Shown here in pieces: positions 44,568 to 53,125 of a stretch of 64,000 nt of DNA. A program made the translations under genes and the position numbers. Positions within the stretch are counted from its first letter, which is position 1; every line of letters starts with the position of its first letter. The stretch is from Bordetella genomosp. 5 (GTDB lineage Bacteria; Pseudomonadota; Gammaproteobacteria; Burkholderiales; Burkholderiaceae_B). The notes under the pieces are model-generated. The model was not told the DNA's origin and made no database searches. It saw only the letters and a program-made list of their open reading frames with translations. The stretch is taken from NCBI RefSeq assembly GCF_002261475.1, contig NZ_NEVN01000005.1:248001-312000 (forward strand), in the 5' to 3' direction.

Positions 44568-44912
44568 ATGGCCCTGTCCTCGTCCACCCGCGCCACCCTG
44601 GCCACGCTGTTCGCGCCCACGCTGTGGTTCGTGCATTTCCTTGCGGTGTACATCATCAATGCGCTGGGTTGCGCGCGGGGGCAGTGGCAGACGCCCTGGC
44701 TCGGCCTGCCCGCGTCGTCGTGGATCATCGTGGTGGTCAGCGTGCTCTCGCTGGCGGCGATCGCACTCGTCTGGTATCGGCAATCGACGCGCGGACCGCA
44801 AGAGGGCAGCCTTCGGTTCCTGCTGTGGCTGACCGGCGCGCTGTCGCTCCTGTCCGCACTGGCGATCGTGTGGGAGACAATACCGGTATTGATGGTGCCG
44901 GCATGCGGCTGA
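44568..44912 (+). CDS. Small membrane protein of the oxidase cluster
   Basis: A 114-aa hydrophobic protein with three predicted membrane helices (LFAPTLWFVHFLAVYIINALG; SSWIIVVVSVLSLAAIALVW; FLLWLTGALSLLSALAIVWE). It begins 2 nt after the oxidase gene stop, so it is translated with it. Its size and position match the small hypothetical or subunit IV-like proteins often found behind coxA-type genes, but no sequence motif proves a subunit role. Confidence 0.75.
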   Translation: MALSSSTRATLATLFAPTLWFVHFLAVYIINALGCARGQWQTPWLGLPASSWIIVVVSVLSLAAIALVWYRQSTRGPQEGSLRFLLWLTGALSLLSALAIVWETIPVLMVPACG

Positions 44913-44985
44913 TGGCACGTAACGGAGTGCGCCGCGGCGCCCTGCGCCACTTGGGCCCGCGGCAAGACATTCAGAGGGGCGCGAT

Positions 44986-45615
44986 ATGAAACTGTTGTTG
45001 GTCGGGGCGACCGGCCTGGTCGGCAGCCACGTACTGCGCCTGGCGCTTGCCGATACGCGCATCGACGCGGTGGTGGCGCCGGTGAGAAGGGCGCTGCCCG
45101 AGCATCCCAAGCTCGATGCGCCGCGGATCGACTACGACCACCTGCCCGCGACGGCGGCGTGGTGGCGCGCCGACGCCGTCATCTGCACGCTGGGCACGAC
45201 GATCAAAAAAGCCGGGTCGCAGGCGGCGTTTCGCCGGGTCGATCACGACTACGCGCTCGAGGTCGCCCGCCACGCGCACGACGCCGGCACGCCCGTCTAT
45301 GCGCTCAACTCCGCCATGGGCGCGGATCCGGATTCACGCTTTTTTTACAACCGGGTCAAGGGCGAGCTGGAAGCGGATCTCGCGCGCGTCGGCTTCCGTT
45401 CGCTCACGTATGTGCGCCCCGGCCTGATCGGCGGCGACCGCCAGGAGCCGCGCCTGGGCGAACGGCTGGGTCTGGCGGTGCTGGGGGCGCTGGGGCCCGT
45501 GCTGCCCCGGCGCTACCGGATCAATCCCGCCGAGCGTATCGCGGCGGCGCTGCTGGACGCGGCCGTCTCGCCACGCCCGGGCGTGCACGTCGTCGGGTCC
45601 GACCGCCTGGTCTGA
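44986..45615 (+). CDS. NAD(P)-binding Rossmann protein (TIP30-like atypical SDR)
   Basis: A 209-aa protein with an N-terminal dinucleotide-binding loop (LLVGATGLVGSHVLRLAL, GxxGxxG) and VICTLGTT at the end of strand 4; the later SRFFYNRVKGELE has the Tyr-x3-Lys-like spacing of atypical short-chain dehydrogenases, and YVRPGLIGG follows. It resembles HTATIP2/YbjT-like NAD(P)H-binding proteins. The ribosome site is GAGGGG about 6 nt before the ATG. It follows the oxidase cluster by 73 nt and converges with the lyase gene 4 nt away. The substrate is unknown. Confidence 0.87.
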   Translation: MKLLLVGATGLVGSHVLRLALADTRIDAVVAPVRRALPEHPKLDAPRIDYDHLPATAAWWRADAVICTLGTTIKKAGSQAAFRRVDHDYALEVARHAHDAGTPVYALNSAMGADPDSRFFYNRVKGELEADLARVGFRSLTYVRPGLIGGDRQEPRLGERLGLAVLGALGPVLPRRYRINPAERIAAALLDAAVSPRPGVHVVGSDRLV

Positions 45616-45619
45616 GCCC

Positions 45620-46780
45620 TCAGCCGCCGTCGAGGCCGGCCAAGGCCTGCCGCAGGTCGTCGATCAACTCCTGGGTCTGCTCCAGGCCGATGTTCAGGCG
45701 CACCAGCCGCCCGGCGTAATCCCGGTTCGGCCGCGCGAGCTCGGGATACGACAAGGCCAGGCTCGTCACGCCACCCCAGCTCATGCCGATCTTGAACAGC
45801 TGCAAGGCGTCGATGAACGCGGCGACCGCGGCCTTGTCGTAGGCGTCGCGGAACAGGATGGAGAACACGCTGGCCGACCCGGTGAAGTCGCGCTTCCAGA
45901 CCGCGTGGCCGGGGCAGTCGGGCAGGGCGGGGTGATACACCGCCTCGATCTGCGGCTGCTCTGCGAGCCAGCGGGCGATTTCCAGCGTGGCGCGCTCGAG
46001 GTGATCCAGACGCAGCGCCAGTGTCTGCAACCCGCGCAACGCCAGGCTGCAATCATCGGGCGAGGCGGCCATGCCCAGCTGCTGGTGCGTGTCGCCCACC
46101 CGTGTCTTGAGCTCCGCGTCGCGCACCGACACCGTGCCCAGCAGCAGGTCGCTGTGGCCGCCCACATACTTGGTCAGCGCCTGGATGCTGATGTCCACGC
46201 CGTGCGCGAAGGCGTCGAACAGCACGCCGGCCGCATAGGTGTTGTCGAGCGCGACCGTCACACCCCGGGCGCGGGCCGCGGCGCAGATCGCGGGCACGTC
46301 CTGGATCTCCATCGTGACCGACCCCGGGCTCTCGGTCCAGATCAGCGCCGTCTCCGGGCGGATCAGTGCGTCGATGCCGGCCCCGATCAGCGGATCGTAG
46401 GCTTCGATCGTGACGTCGAAGCGGGCGAGCAGGCCGCGCGCGAGCTTGAGGTTGGGCCCATAGGCACTGTAGGGCACCAGCACATGGCAGCCCGGTTTGC
46501 ACACGGACAGATAGACCAGCGCGATGGCGGCCTGCCCACCGGGCACCACGAAGGTGTGATGCGCGCCTTCGAGCTGCGCGATGCGGGCGCCGAGTTCCAG
46601 GGTCGTGGGCGTGCCGTACACCCCGTAGGTATAGCCATGCTGGTCCTGGCGCCAGCCGTCGCGCACGTCGGCCTGGCGCTCGAACAGTACCGTAGATGCC
46701 CGGTGGGTGGGCACCGTAAGCGAGGCGAAGCCCTTGGGGGCGAGGGATTGAGGCTGGACGAGTCGCGTGCGCCAATGCAT
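45620..46780 (-). CDS. metC: PLP-dependent cystathionine beta-lyase-like enzyme
   Basis: A 386-aa enzyme of the Cys/Met metabolism (gamma) family. The pyridoxal phosphate Lys is in SIQALTKYVGGHSDLLLG; VVPGGQAAIALVYL and VALDNTYAAGVLFDAF are cofactor-contact regions, and YTYGVYGTPTTLELGARIAQLEG is the substrate-entry motif. MetC splits cystathionine to homocysteine, pyruvate and ammonia, but beta-lyase, gamma-lyase and synthase members are close, so the reaction is tentative. ATG 46780 is chosen because GGAG lies six bases upstream; ATG 46792 would add four residues with no ribosome site. It is divergent from an Lrp/AsnC regulator. Confidence 0.87.
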   Translation of the reverse strand: MHWRTRLVQPQSLAPKGFASLTVPTHRASTVLFERQADVRDGWRQDQHGYTYGVYGTPTTLELGARIAQLEGAHHTFVVPGGQAAIALVYLSVCKPGCHVLVPYSAYGPNLKLARGLLARFDVTIEAYDPLIGAGIDALIRPETALIWTESPGSVTMEIQDVPAICAAARARGVTVALDNTYAAGVLFDAFAHGVDISIQALTKYVGGHSDLLLGTVSVRDAELKTRVGDTHQQLGMAASPDDCSLALRGLQTLALRLDHLERATLEIARWLAEQPQIEAVYHPALPDCPGHAVWKRDFTGSASVFSILFRDAYDKAAVAAFIDALQLFKIGMSWGGVTSLALSYPELARPNRDYAGRLVRLNIGLEQTQELIDDLRQALAGLDGG

Positions 46781-46857
46781 GTGAGGCTCCATGAACGAGG
46801 TGCCCGTAATTTATTGCGCCCGGCGCGATAAGTGGATGCGATCTGTCCGATTCATAT

Positions 46858-46870
46858 GAGAAAATTTCTC
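46858..46870. promoter_or_regulatory. Palindrome over the Lrp/AsnC gene leader
   Basis: GAGAAAATTTCTC is a perfect 13-nt palindrome with a one-base centre, ending two bases before the ATG of the Lrp/AsnC gene. The surrounding 46800-46870 is AT-rich and carries the divergent promoters. Position and symmetry suggest an autoregulatory operator. Confidence 0.55.
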
Positions 46871-46872
46871 GC

Positions 46873-47358
46873 ATGAAACCGGCCAACCTGCCTGACGACT
46901 TTGACCTGGCCCTGCTGGCCGCCTTGCAGCAGGACAACCAGCTGCCGCTGCGCGTGCTGGCCGAGCGCGTGCATCTGTCGACCGCGTCGGTCCAGCGGCG
47001 GCTGCTGCGTCTGCGCCAGGCCGGCTTCATCCAGGCCGACGCGAGCGTGATCGACCCCGAAAAGCTCGGTCAGGTCATCACCCTGATCGTCGAGGTGCAC
47101 GCCGACCGCACGCAGTCGGCCGACCTCGACCGCATGAAGCAGGATTTCTCGGGGCCGCAGATTCAGCAGTGCTACTACGTGACCGGCGAGGCCGACTTCC
47201 TGCTGGTGCTCACCGTGCCGAGCATGACCGTGTTCCAGGCGCTCGCCCAGCGGCTGTTCCACGACAACCCGAACGTAAAGTGGTTTCGGACCATCGTGGT
47301 GCTGGAGCGCGTGAAGGCGACCCTGCATGTGCCGCTGCCGGGTCGCGCGCCGGGCTGA
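46873..47358 (+). CDS. Lrp/AsnC-family transcriptional regulator
   Basis: A 161-aa regulator with an N-terminal HTH (DLALLAALQQDNQLPLRVLAERVHLSTASVQRRLLRLRQAGFI) and a C-terminal RAM domain that binds amino acids and builds octamers (VEVHADRT; CYYVTGEADFLLVLTVPSM; NVKWFRTIVVLERVK). It is divergent from the cystathionine beta-lyase-like gene and probably controls it in response to a sulfur or other amino acid (inference from family and placement). Confidence 0.93.
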   Translation: MKPANLPDDFDLALLAALQQDNQLPLRVLAERVHLSTASVQRRLLRLRQAGFIQADASVIDPEKLGQVITLIVEVHADRTQSADLDRMKQDFSGPQIQQCYYVTGEADFLLVLTVPSMTVFQALAQRLFHDNPNVKWFRTIVVLERVKATLHVPLPGRAPG

Positions 47359-47483
47359 ACACCGACCGGGGACGGCTGCACAGCGCCGGCCTTCCAGCGC
47401 CGAATGGGCGCTGAGGACTTTTCCTTTATGCTGCGGCAAAAGCCCGGGCGTTCCCGTTTTTCCGCAAGGTCGGTCTCTCATTC

Positions 47484-49766
47484 ATGTCACGTCTACGCAG
47501 TCCCTCGCTCGCGCACTGGGGCGCCTTTACTGCAGTCACGGAGAACGGCCGCCTGGTGGCCTGCGAGCCGTTCGGGCCCGACCCCGAGCCCTCGGCCATG
47601 CTGGCCTCGATTCCGGAGATGGTGCATTCGCCGCTGCGCATCCGGCGCCCGGCCGTGCGCAAGGGCTGGCTCGACGGCAATCGCGAGCGCGAAAACGACG
47701 AATACATCGAGGTGTCGTGGGAGCGCGCGCTGGCGCTGGTCGCCGACGAGCTCGCCCGCGTGCGCGCCGCCCATGGCCCGGCCGGTATTTTCGGCGGATC
47801 CTACGGCTGGTCGTCCGCCGGCCGCGTGCATCACGCGCGCAGCCTGATCCGGCGCTTCCTGTTTCAGGGCGGCGGCTGCGTCGACCAGATCGGCAACTAC
47901 AGCTGGGGCGCGGCTCAGTTTCTGCTGCCGCACGTCATCGGCGGCACCAGTCCGGTCAGCGGGGACGTCACCGACTGGGACAGCGTGCTCGGCAATACGC
48001 GCCTGATCGTGGCCTTCGGCGGCATTCCGGTAAAGAACAGCCAGGTCACATCGGGCGGCGCAGGCCTGCACAACCTGTCGGGCTGGCTGCAGGAGGCGCA
48101 GGCGCGCGGCATCCGACTGGTCGCGATCACGCCCACGCGCGCCGACATTCCCGAAGGCAGCAATGCCGATTGGATCGCCATCCGTCCCAACACCGATACC
48201 GCGCTCATGCTCGCGATGGCGCACACGCTGATCGTCGAGGGGCGGCATGACGCGGCGTTCGTGGCCACGCATTGCACGGGCTTCGAACGCTGGGCCGCCT
48301 ATCTGCGCGGCGAGACCGACGGTCAGGCCAAGAACGCGGCGTGGGCCGCGGCCATCACCGGCGTGCCGGCGGACACGATCCGGGCGCTGGCGCGCGATCT
48401 GGCAACGCAGCGCAGCCTGCTCACCGCCGCCTGGTCTTTGCAGCGGGCGCAGTACGGCGAGCAACCCTATTGGGCAATGATCGCACTGGCCGCGCTGGTA
48501 GGGCAGATCGGCTTGCCGGGCGGGGGTTTCGCCTTCGGGCACGCCTCGCTCAACGGCGTGGGCCAGCCGCGCCGCGTCGTGCCGGGACCGGAAGTGCCGG
48601 TGCCGCGCAACCCGGCACAGCTCGCCATTCCGGTCGCGCGCATTACCGACATGCTGCTGGCGCCTGGCGCCGAGTACGAATTCAACGGCGAGCGCCATGC
48701 CTATCCCGATATCAAGCTTATCTATTGGGCGGGCGGCAATCCTTTCCATCACCATCAGGATCAGAATCGCCTTCGCAGCGCCTGGCGCACGCCCGAGACG
48801 GTGATCGTGCATGAGTCGTGGTGGACGCCGCTCGCGCGCCGCGCCGACATCGTGCTGCCCGTCACCACGCCGCTCGAGCGCGCCGACGTCGGCGGTTCGT
48901 CCCGCGATCCCTACGTGTTCGCCATGCACCCGGCCATAGCGCCGCAGGGTGAGGCGCGCAACGACTTCGACATCTTCGCCGAGCTGGCGCGGCGGGCGGG
49001 CTTTTACGAGGCCTATACCGCCGGGCGCGACATCGATGGCTGGTGCCGTCATGTGTACGAAGGGATGCGCGGCGGCTGCGCCGAGCGCGGCGTGACCCTG
49101 CCGCCCTTCGATGAATTCTGGGCGCGGGGCTACGCCGAGGTGCCGCCGCCCGAGCGCCCCTATGTGCTGTATGAGAACTTTCGCCAGGATCCCGCGGCGC
49201 ACCGGCTGCGCACGCCTTCGGGCCGCATCGAGCTCTACTCGGAGGTGATCGCCGGCTTCGGTTACGACGATTGCCCGGGGCACCCGGCCTGGCTCGCGCC
49301 CACGGAGTGGCTGGGCGCACCCGCGGCGCGCGACTGGCCGCTGCATCTGCTGACCAACCAGCCACGCACCCGGCTGCACAGCCAGCTGGACCCCGCGTCG
49401 CTGTCGCGTGCGGGCAAGGTCGCGGGTCACGAGGCAGTGGCGCTCAACCCCGACGACGCGGCCGAGCGCGGCATTCGCGCGGGCGATGTGGTGCGCCTCT
49501 ACAACGCCCGCGGCGCCTGCCTGGCCGGCGCGGTGCTCGACCCCGGCCTGCTGCGCGGCGTCGTCATCATGGCCACCGGTGCATGGTCCGATCCCGACGG
49601 CGATCTCGACCGTCACGGCAATCCCAACACGCTGACCGCCGACGTCGGCACCTCGCGGCTCACGCAGGGGCCGAGCGCCCAGACCGCGCTGGTGCAGGCG
49701 GAACGCTACGCCGGACCGGCGGTGGACCATCGTGCCTGGGTGCCCCCGGCGCTGCGATCGGCATGA
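47484..49766 (+). CDS. bisC: Molybdopterin oxidoreductase, BisC/biotin sulfoxide reductase-like
   Basis: A 760-aa cytoplasmic Mo-bisMGD enzyme of the DMSO reductase family. It lacks a Tat signal and an N-terminal 4Fe-4S motif, and starts LAHWGAFTAV as BisC-type enzymes do. Ser140 in IGNYSWGAAQ is the expected molybdenum ligand. Other matches to BisC: FGGSYGWSSAGRVHHA, WAGGNPFHHHQDQNRL, and HRLRTPSGRIELYS. BisC reduces biotin-d-sulfoxide and free methionine-S-sulfoxide. The start has no strong ribosome site and lies 125 nt after the Lrp/AsnC gene. It needs bis-MGD, made by MobA encoded 3.4 kb downstream. Confidence 0.9.
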   Translation: MSRLRSPSLAHWGAFTAVTENGRLVACEPFGPDPEPSAMLASIPEMVHSPLRIRRPAVRKGWLDGNRERENDEYIEVSWERALALVADELARVRAAHGPAGIFGGSYGWSSAGRVHHARSLIRRFLFQGGGCVDQIGNYSWGAAQFLLPHVIGGTSPVSGDVTDWDSVLGNTRLIVAFGGIPVKNSQVTSGGAGLHNLSGWLQEAQARGIRLVAITPTRADIPEGSNADWIAIRPNTDTALMLAMAHTLIVEGRHDAAFVATHCTGFERWAAYLRGETDGQAKNAAWAAAITGVPADTIRALARDLATQRSLLTAAWSLQRAQYGEQPYWAMIALAALVGQIGLPGGGFAFGHASLNGVGQPRRVVPGPEVPVPRNPAQLAIPVARITDMLLAPGAEYEFNGERHAYPDIKLIYWAGGNPFHHHQDQNRLRSAWRTPETVIVHESWWTPLARRADIVLPVTTPLERADVGGSSRDPYVFAMHPAIAPQGEARNDFDIFAELARRAGFYEAYTAGRDIDGWCRHVYEGMRGGCAERGVTLPPFDEFWARGYAEVPPPERPYVLYENFRQDPAAHRLRTPSGRIELYSEVIAGFGYDDCPGHPAWLAPTEWLGAPAARDWPLHLLTNQPRTRLHSQLDPASLSRAGKVAGHEAVALNPDDAAERGIRAGDVVRLYNARGACLAGAVLDPGLLRGVVIMATGAWSDPDGDLDRHGNPNTLTADVGTSRLTQGPSAQTALVQAERYAGPAVDHRAWVPPALRSA

Positions 49767-49823
49767 CGCGCGCGATCGGCTGAGTCCCATGCCGTCGGCG
49801 CATGCCGATCCAACCGGCGCCGG

Positions 49824-50489
49824 CTACTTCACCGGAAAGTACGTGCCGGCCAGCCGGCCGTTGTGGCCGCAATAGGGCGGACCATAACTGTCCGGACCCG
49901 AGTTCGTTTCTTCGACCACGAGCGCCGCGCCAACGCGCTTGAAGGTCAGGACCCAGCCTTCGTTCTCGGGGTCTTTGAACACCAGGGCATCGCCCTCGGC
50001 GCGCAGCGGCCCCTTGGTCTGGCAAAGCCAGCGCGCGTTATGCGGTTGCGCCGACGAGGCCTCGTGTTGCCAGGTGCCGTCGGCGTTCTTCTTGATGGTC
50101 ACCAAACCGGGCAGGTTGCCCCACACGCCGGCCGCATCCTTGCGTGGGCGGTGATCGAGCGCGCGAAAAAACGCCTCGCGCCAGCGCAGCTGTTCGGCGA
50201 GCTCCTCGGCGCCGGTCTCCTTGTTGAAGGGCCGCGCATAGGCCTCGTCGCGAGTCCCGATGAAATAACGCTGGTCGGCGGTGAGCGCCTTGGCGGTCGT
50301 GTCGTCGAAGGTCTTGCGCGCCTCGCCGTATAGGCGTGCGATGTTGGCATCCGCCGTGGCCATGGCCGGATCGGCGCAGATGGCCTTCTCGACGGCGCTC
50401 TTGGCCTTGGCGCAATCGAACGAGGGCGCCGCCTGAGCGGCGAGGGCGGTCATGCACAGGGCGAACGCGGGGAGGAAGCGGAATGTCAT
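49824..50489 (-). CDS. LprI-like periplasmic protein (DUF1311)
   Basis: A 221-aa exported protein with signal peptide (FLPAFALCMTALAAQA). The mature N-terminus PSFDCAKAKSAVEKAICADPAMATADANIARLY is the lysozyme-inhibitor LprI/DUF1311 motif with paired Cys, followed by RDEAYARPF. The C-terminal half (about 110-221, WGNLPGLVTIKKNADGTWQ onward) is a separate beta-rich domain with two further Cys (WLCQTKG, PYCGHNG). Some LprI-type proteins inhibit c-type lysozymes; others are toxin- or adhesin-associated. Its ATG overlaps the stop of the SUKH-ankyrin gene, so the two are made together. Confidence 0.8.
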   Translation of the reverse strand: MTFRFLPAFALCMTALAAQAAPSFDCAKAKSAVEKAICADPAMATADANIARLYGEARKTFDDTTAKALTADQRYFIGTRDEAYARPFNKETGAEELAEQLRWREAFFRALDHRPRKDAAGVWGNLPGLVTIKKNADGTWQHEASSAQPHNARWLCQTKGPLRAEGDALVFKDPENEGWVLTFKRVGAALVVEETNSGPDSYGPPYCGHNGRLAGTYFPVK

Positions 50490-51715
50490 GCCGTGAATGT
50501 CTTCAGGTTGTCGAGGCGCTCGGCCAGACCGGCTTCGCCCAGGTAGTGGCTGAGTTTACCGGTGCGCACGCGGCGCAGGCTTTCCTTGTAGTCGGCCGCC
50601 AGCGCCGTGCGCGCCTCCTCGAACGACGCGCTGATGCCCGGGCCCGCGGCCCGCGCCACCAGGCGGGCCGACTCGGGACTGCCGCAGGCCACGCACTTGG
50701 CCATGGCAAGGCCATCGGGCGTCGCGCCCCGGTCCAGCAACAGCGCGACCAGCGCGGGGTCGGGTTGTCTGTCGACGTGCGTGAGCGCATCGGCCGGCAC
50801 CGCCGCGCCGGCCTCGATCAGTGCACGCGCCGCCGCCTCCGCATGGCCCACCAGGGCCACGTCGACGGGCGTGGCGCTGCCGCGCAACGGCGCATCGAAG
50901 CGCATGCCGAGCGCCGCGAGCTGCCGCACCAGCGCGGCGTCGTCCTGCGCGATGGCGTGCGCCAGCGCGAGCGAGGCCAGGCGGGGCTCGCGCAGCAGGC
51001 TGCCGTCGGCCAGCGGGGCACGCCAATCCAGCATGGCGCGGCGGTAGAACGCCACCAGCTTGTCCGCCAGCGCCTGCGGCAGACCGGCGGACTCGACGCG
51101 CTCGTCGAGATACTCGAGCAGGAACACCCCCGGGCTGTCGAGATTGGTTTCGGGGTCTTCTTCGAGGCTCAGCGCGGCGAACGCGCCGTCCAGGTCGTCG
51201 GCGAAGGTGACGACGGCATCCTGCTGCAGCGTGTGAGTCCAGCCCGGCAGGCCGCGCTTCCAGGCCACGACGCTGCCGTACTGCGGGCCGGGCGCGACCA
51301 CGACGTAGATGCGGTCGCAGTATTCGAAACCGCCAACCGGCAGGTAGCGCAGCTTGCCGTCCGATTCGGTGCCGCTCTCTTCGGCCGCTTCTTCGGCGCA
51401 CTCCTGCTCGTGCTCGATCCAGCCCTGGAGATCGCGATAGTGCTCGCTGCCGTCGTAGAACAGCTCCGACCAGCTCAAGGCTTCTTCGTTGCCATCCATG
51501 GTGGCGCGCAGGTCGTAGGCCAACTCGCCACCGGCGGTCTTGCGCCATAGCGCCAGGAGGGCCGGCGGCAGCGGGGCGGCGCACAGCGCTTCGATCTCGT
51601 CGATGCGGGCCTGCGACAGCGCGGGCTGCACGCCGTACAGGACGCGTCCGGCGTGGACCACGACGCCGTGTTCGCGCAGCGCATGGAGTTCGTCGGGGGT
51701 AAACGTGTCGCTCAT
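50486..51715 (-). CDS. SUKH (SMI1/KNR4)-like protein with C-terminal ankyrin-type repeats
   Basis: A 409-aa cytoplasmic protein. Residues about 25-180 match the SMI1/KNR4 fold: QARIDEIEALCAAPLPPALLALW, then GGELAYDL, and VGGFEYCDRIYVVVAPGPQYGSV with GSVVAWKRG, followed by an acidic stretch. Residues about 245-370 contain three to four ankyrin-like repeats (LALAHAIAQDDAALVRQLAALGMRFD; TPVDVALVGHAEAAARALIEAGAAV; LLLDRGATPDGLAMAKCV). SUKH proteins are a large class of contact-dependent-toxin immunity proteins, and ankyrin repeats are another common immunity domain. No toxin gene is next to it, so it may be an orphan immunity gene or a housekeeping protein. Co-translated with the LprI-like gene. 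Confidence 0.8.
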   Translation of the reverse strand: MSDTFTPDELHALREHGVVVHAGRVLYGVQPALSQARIDEIEALCAAPLPPALLALWRKTAGGELAYDLRATMDGNEEALSWSELFYDGSEHYRDLQGWIEHEQECAEEAAEESGTESDGKLRYLPVGGFEYCDRIYVVVAPGPQYGSVVAWKRGLPGWTHTLQQDAVVTFADDLDGAFAALSLEEDPETNLDSPGVFLLEYLDERVESAGLPQALADKLVAFYRRAMLDWRAPLADGSLLREPRLASLALAHAIAQDDAALVRQLAALGMRFDAPLRGSATPVDVALVGHAEAAARALIEAGAAVPADALTHVDRQPDPALVALLLDRGATPDGLAMAKCVACGSPESARLVARAAGPGISASFEEARTALAADYKESLRRVRTGKLSHYLGEAGLAERLDNLKTFTA

Positions 51716-51838
51716 GATGCTTCTCTGAGATATCTGACCCCGGCCGATTCTACCCGCGCGTCAGGTCAGGCCGGGTCTTCTACAATGCGCTCTCCGGGCT
51801 GCCGCCTCACCGGCGCGCCCTTGTTCCTGGACGCAACC

Positions 51839-53041
51839 ATGGCCGATTCCGGCAACGGCGGCGCCGGCTCGCACGAGCCGCACGCCGACGACCCGACGCT
51901 CAACCGCCCGCCGCGCAATCGCTACGATCGCATGGAGTGGGCGGGCGCGTTCGGCGACCTCGGCACCCTGATCCCGTTCGTGGCCGCGTACATCGGCGTG
52001 CTCGGCATGGATCCGCTCGGGGTGCTGTTCGCCTTCGGCGTCGCCATGCTGGTCTGCGGTCTGGTGTATCGCACGCCCATCCCCGTGCAACCCATGAAGG
52101 CGATCGGCGCGGTGGCCTCGATCCAGGCCGTGCAGACGGCCGTGGTCACGCCGGGCGCGGTGCACGTGGCCGCGCTGGCCACCGGCCTGACCTGGCTGGT
52201 GCTCGGCGCCAGCGGGGCGATGCGCCACGTGGCGCGCTGGGTGCCGCCGTCCGTGGTCGCCGCCATCATGCTGGGTCTGGGCGTGGGCTTCATGTTGCAG
52301 GGCATCAAGATGATGCAGGGCGATCTGGTGCTTGCCGTGCTGGCCGGCGTGCTCACACTCAGCCTGATCGGCAACCGGCGCATGCCGGCCATGTTCGCGG
52401 TGCTGGTGTTCGGCGCGGCGGTCGGCGCCTGGCGCCAGCCCGAGCTGCTGAGCCGGCTGGCGGCGATGCCGATCGCGTTTCGTCTGCCCACGGTCGAGCT
52501 GAGCGGCGTGAGCTGGAACGAGGTCTTCGTGGGGGTGGTGCTGCTGGCGCTGCCGCAGATTCCGCTCACGCTGGGCAACGCCATCCTGGCCATCACCCAG
52601 GAAAACAACCGCCTCTTTCCGGCGCGCCCGGTGTCCGCCGGGCGCATGTCGGTGTCGACCGGCCTCATGAACCTGTTCTCGGGCGTGGCGGGCGGCGTGC
52701 CGATGTGCCATGGCGCGGGCGGCATGGCGGGCCATGTGGCCTTCGGCGCGCGCACGGGCGGCTCGGTCGTGATCCTCGGCGCCATCCTGCTGGCGCTGGC
52801 GCTGTTCTTCAGCGGCGCGGTGACGACCCTGTTCGCGCTGTTTCCGCCCGCGGTGCTCGGCGTGCTGCTCTTCGTGACCGGTCTGCAACTCGCGCTGGGC
52901 ACCGGCCCCTTGCCGGGCGAGCGCGCAGAGCGTGTGGTGGTGCTGGCCTGTGCCGCCGTCTGCATCTGGAACGTGGCCGCGGGGTTTCTGGTGGGGCTTG
53001 CGCTGCATCACGCGGCGCGGCGTGGCTGGCTGCGCCTCTGA
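51839..53041 (+). CDS. MOT1-type molybdate transporter (sulfate permease superfamily)
   Basis: A 400-aa membrane protein with about ten spans. Family signatures: GAFGDLGTLIPFVAAY, PVQPMKAIGAVA and GGVPMCHGAGGMAGHVAFGARTGGS, which match eukaryotic MOT1 and bacterial MOT1-like molybdate carriers rather than STAS-containing sulfate permeases. The start is uncertain: ATG 51839 gives a polar 30-residue N-terminus; ATG 51785 would add 18 residues, and no strong ribosome site precedes either. It sits directly upstream of mobA-moeA-mobB, supporting molybdate as substrate. Confidence 0.85.
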   Translation: MADSGNGGAGSHEPHADDPTLNRPPRNRYDRMEWAGAFGDLGTLIPFVAAYIGVLGMDPLGVLFAFGVAMLVCGLVYRTPIPVQPMKAIGAVASIQAVQTAVVTPGAVHVAALATGLTWLVLGASGAMRHVARWVPPSVVAAIMLGLGVGFMLQGIKMMQGDLVLAVLAGVLTLSLIGNRRMPAMFAVLVFGAAVGAWRQPELLSRLAAMPIAFRLPTVELSGVSWNEVFVGVVLLALPQIPLTLGNAILAITQENNRLFPARPVSAGRMSVSTGLMNLFSGVAGGVPMCHGAGGMAGHVAFGARTGGSVVILGAILLALALFFSGAVTTLFALFPPAVLGVLLFVTGLQLALGTGPLPGERAERVVVLACAAVCIWNVAAGFLVGLALHHAARRGWLRL

Positions 53042-53125
53042 GCCGCGCGGGCAGGGCGGGCGGGGTGACCCGGTATACTGCCCCCATCACCGCGCGCGCG
53101 TGCGCGCCAGCCCCAAACCGATCCG

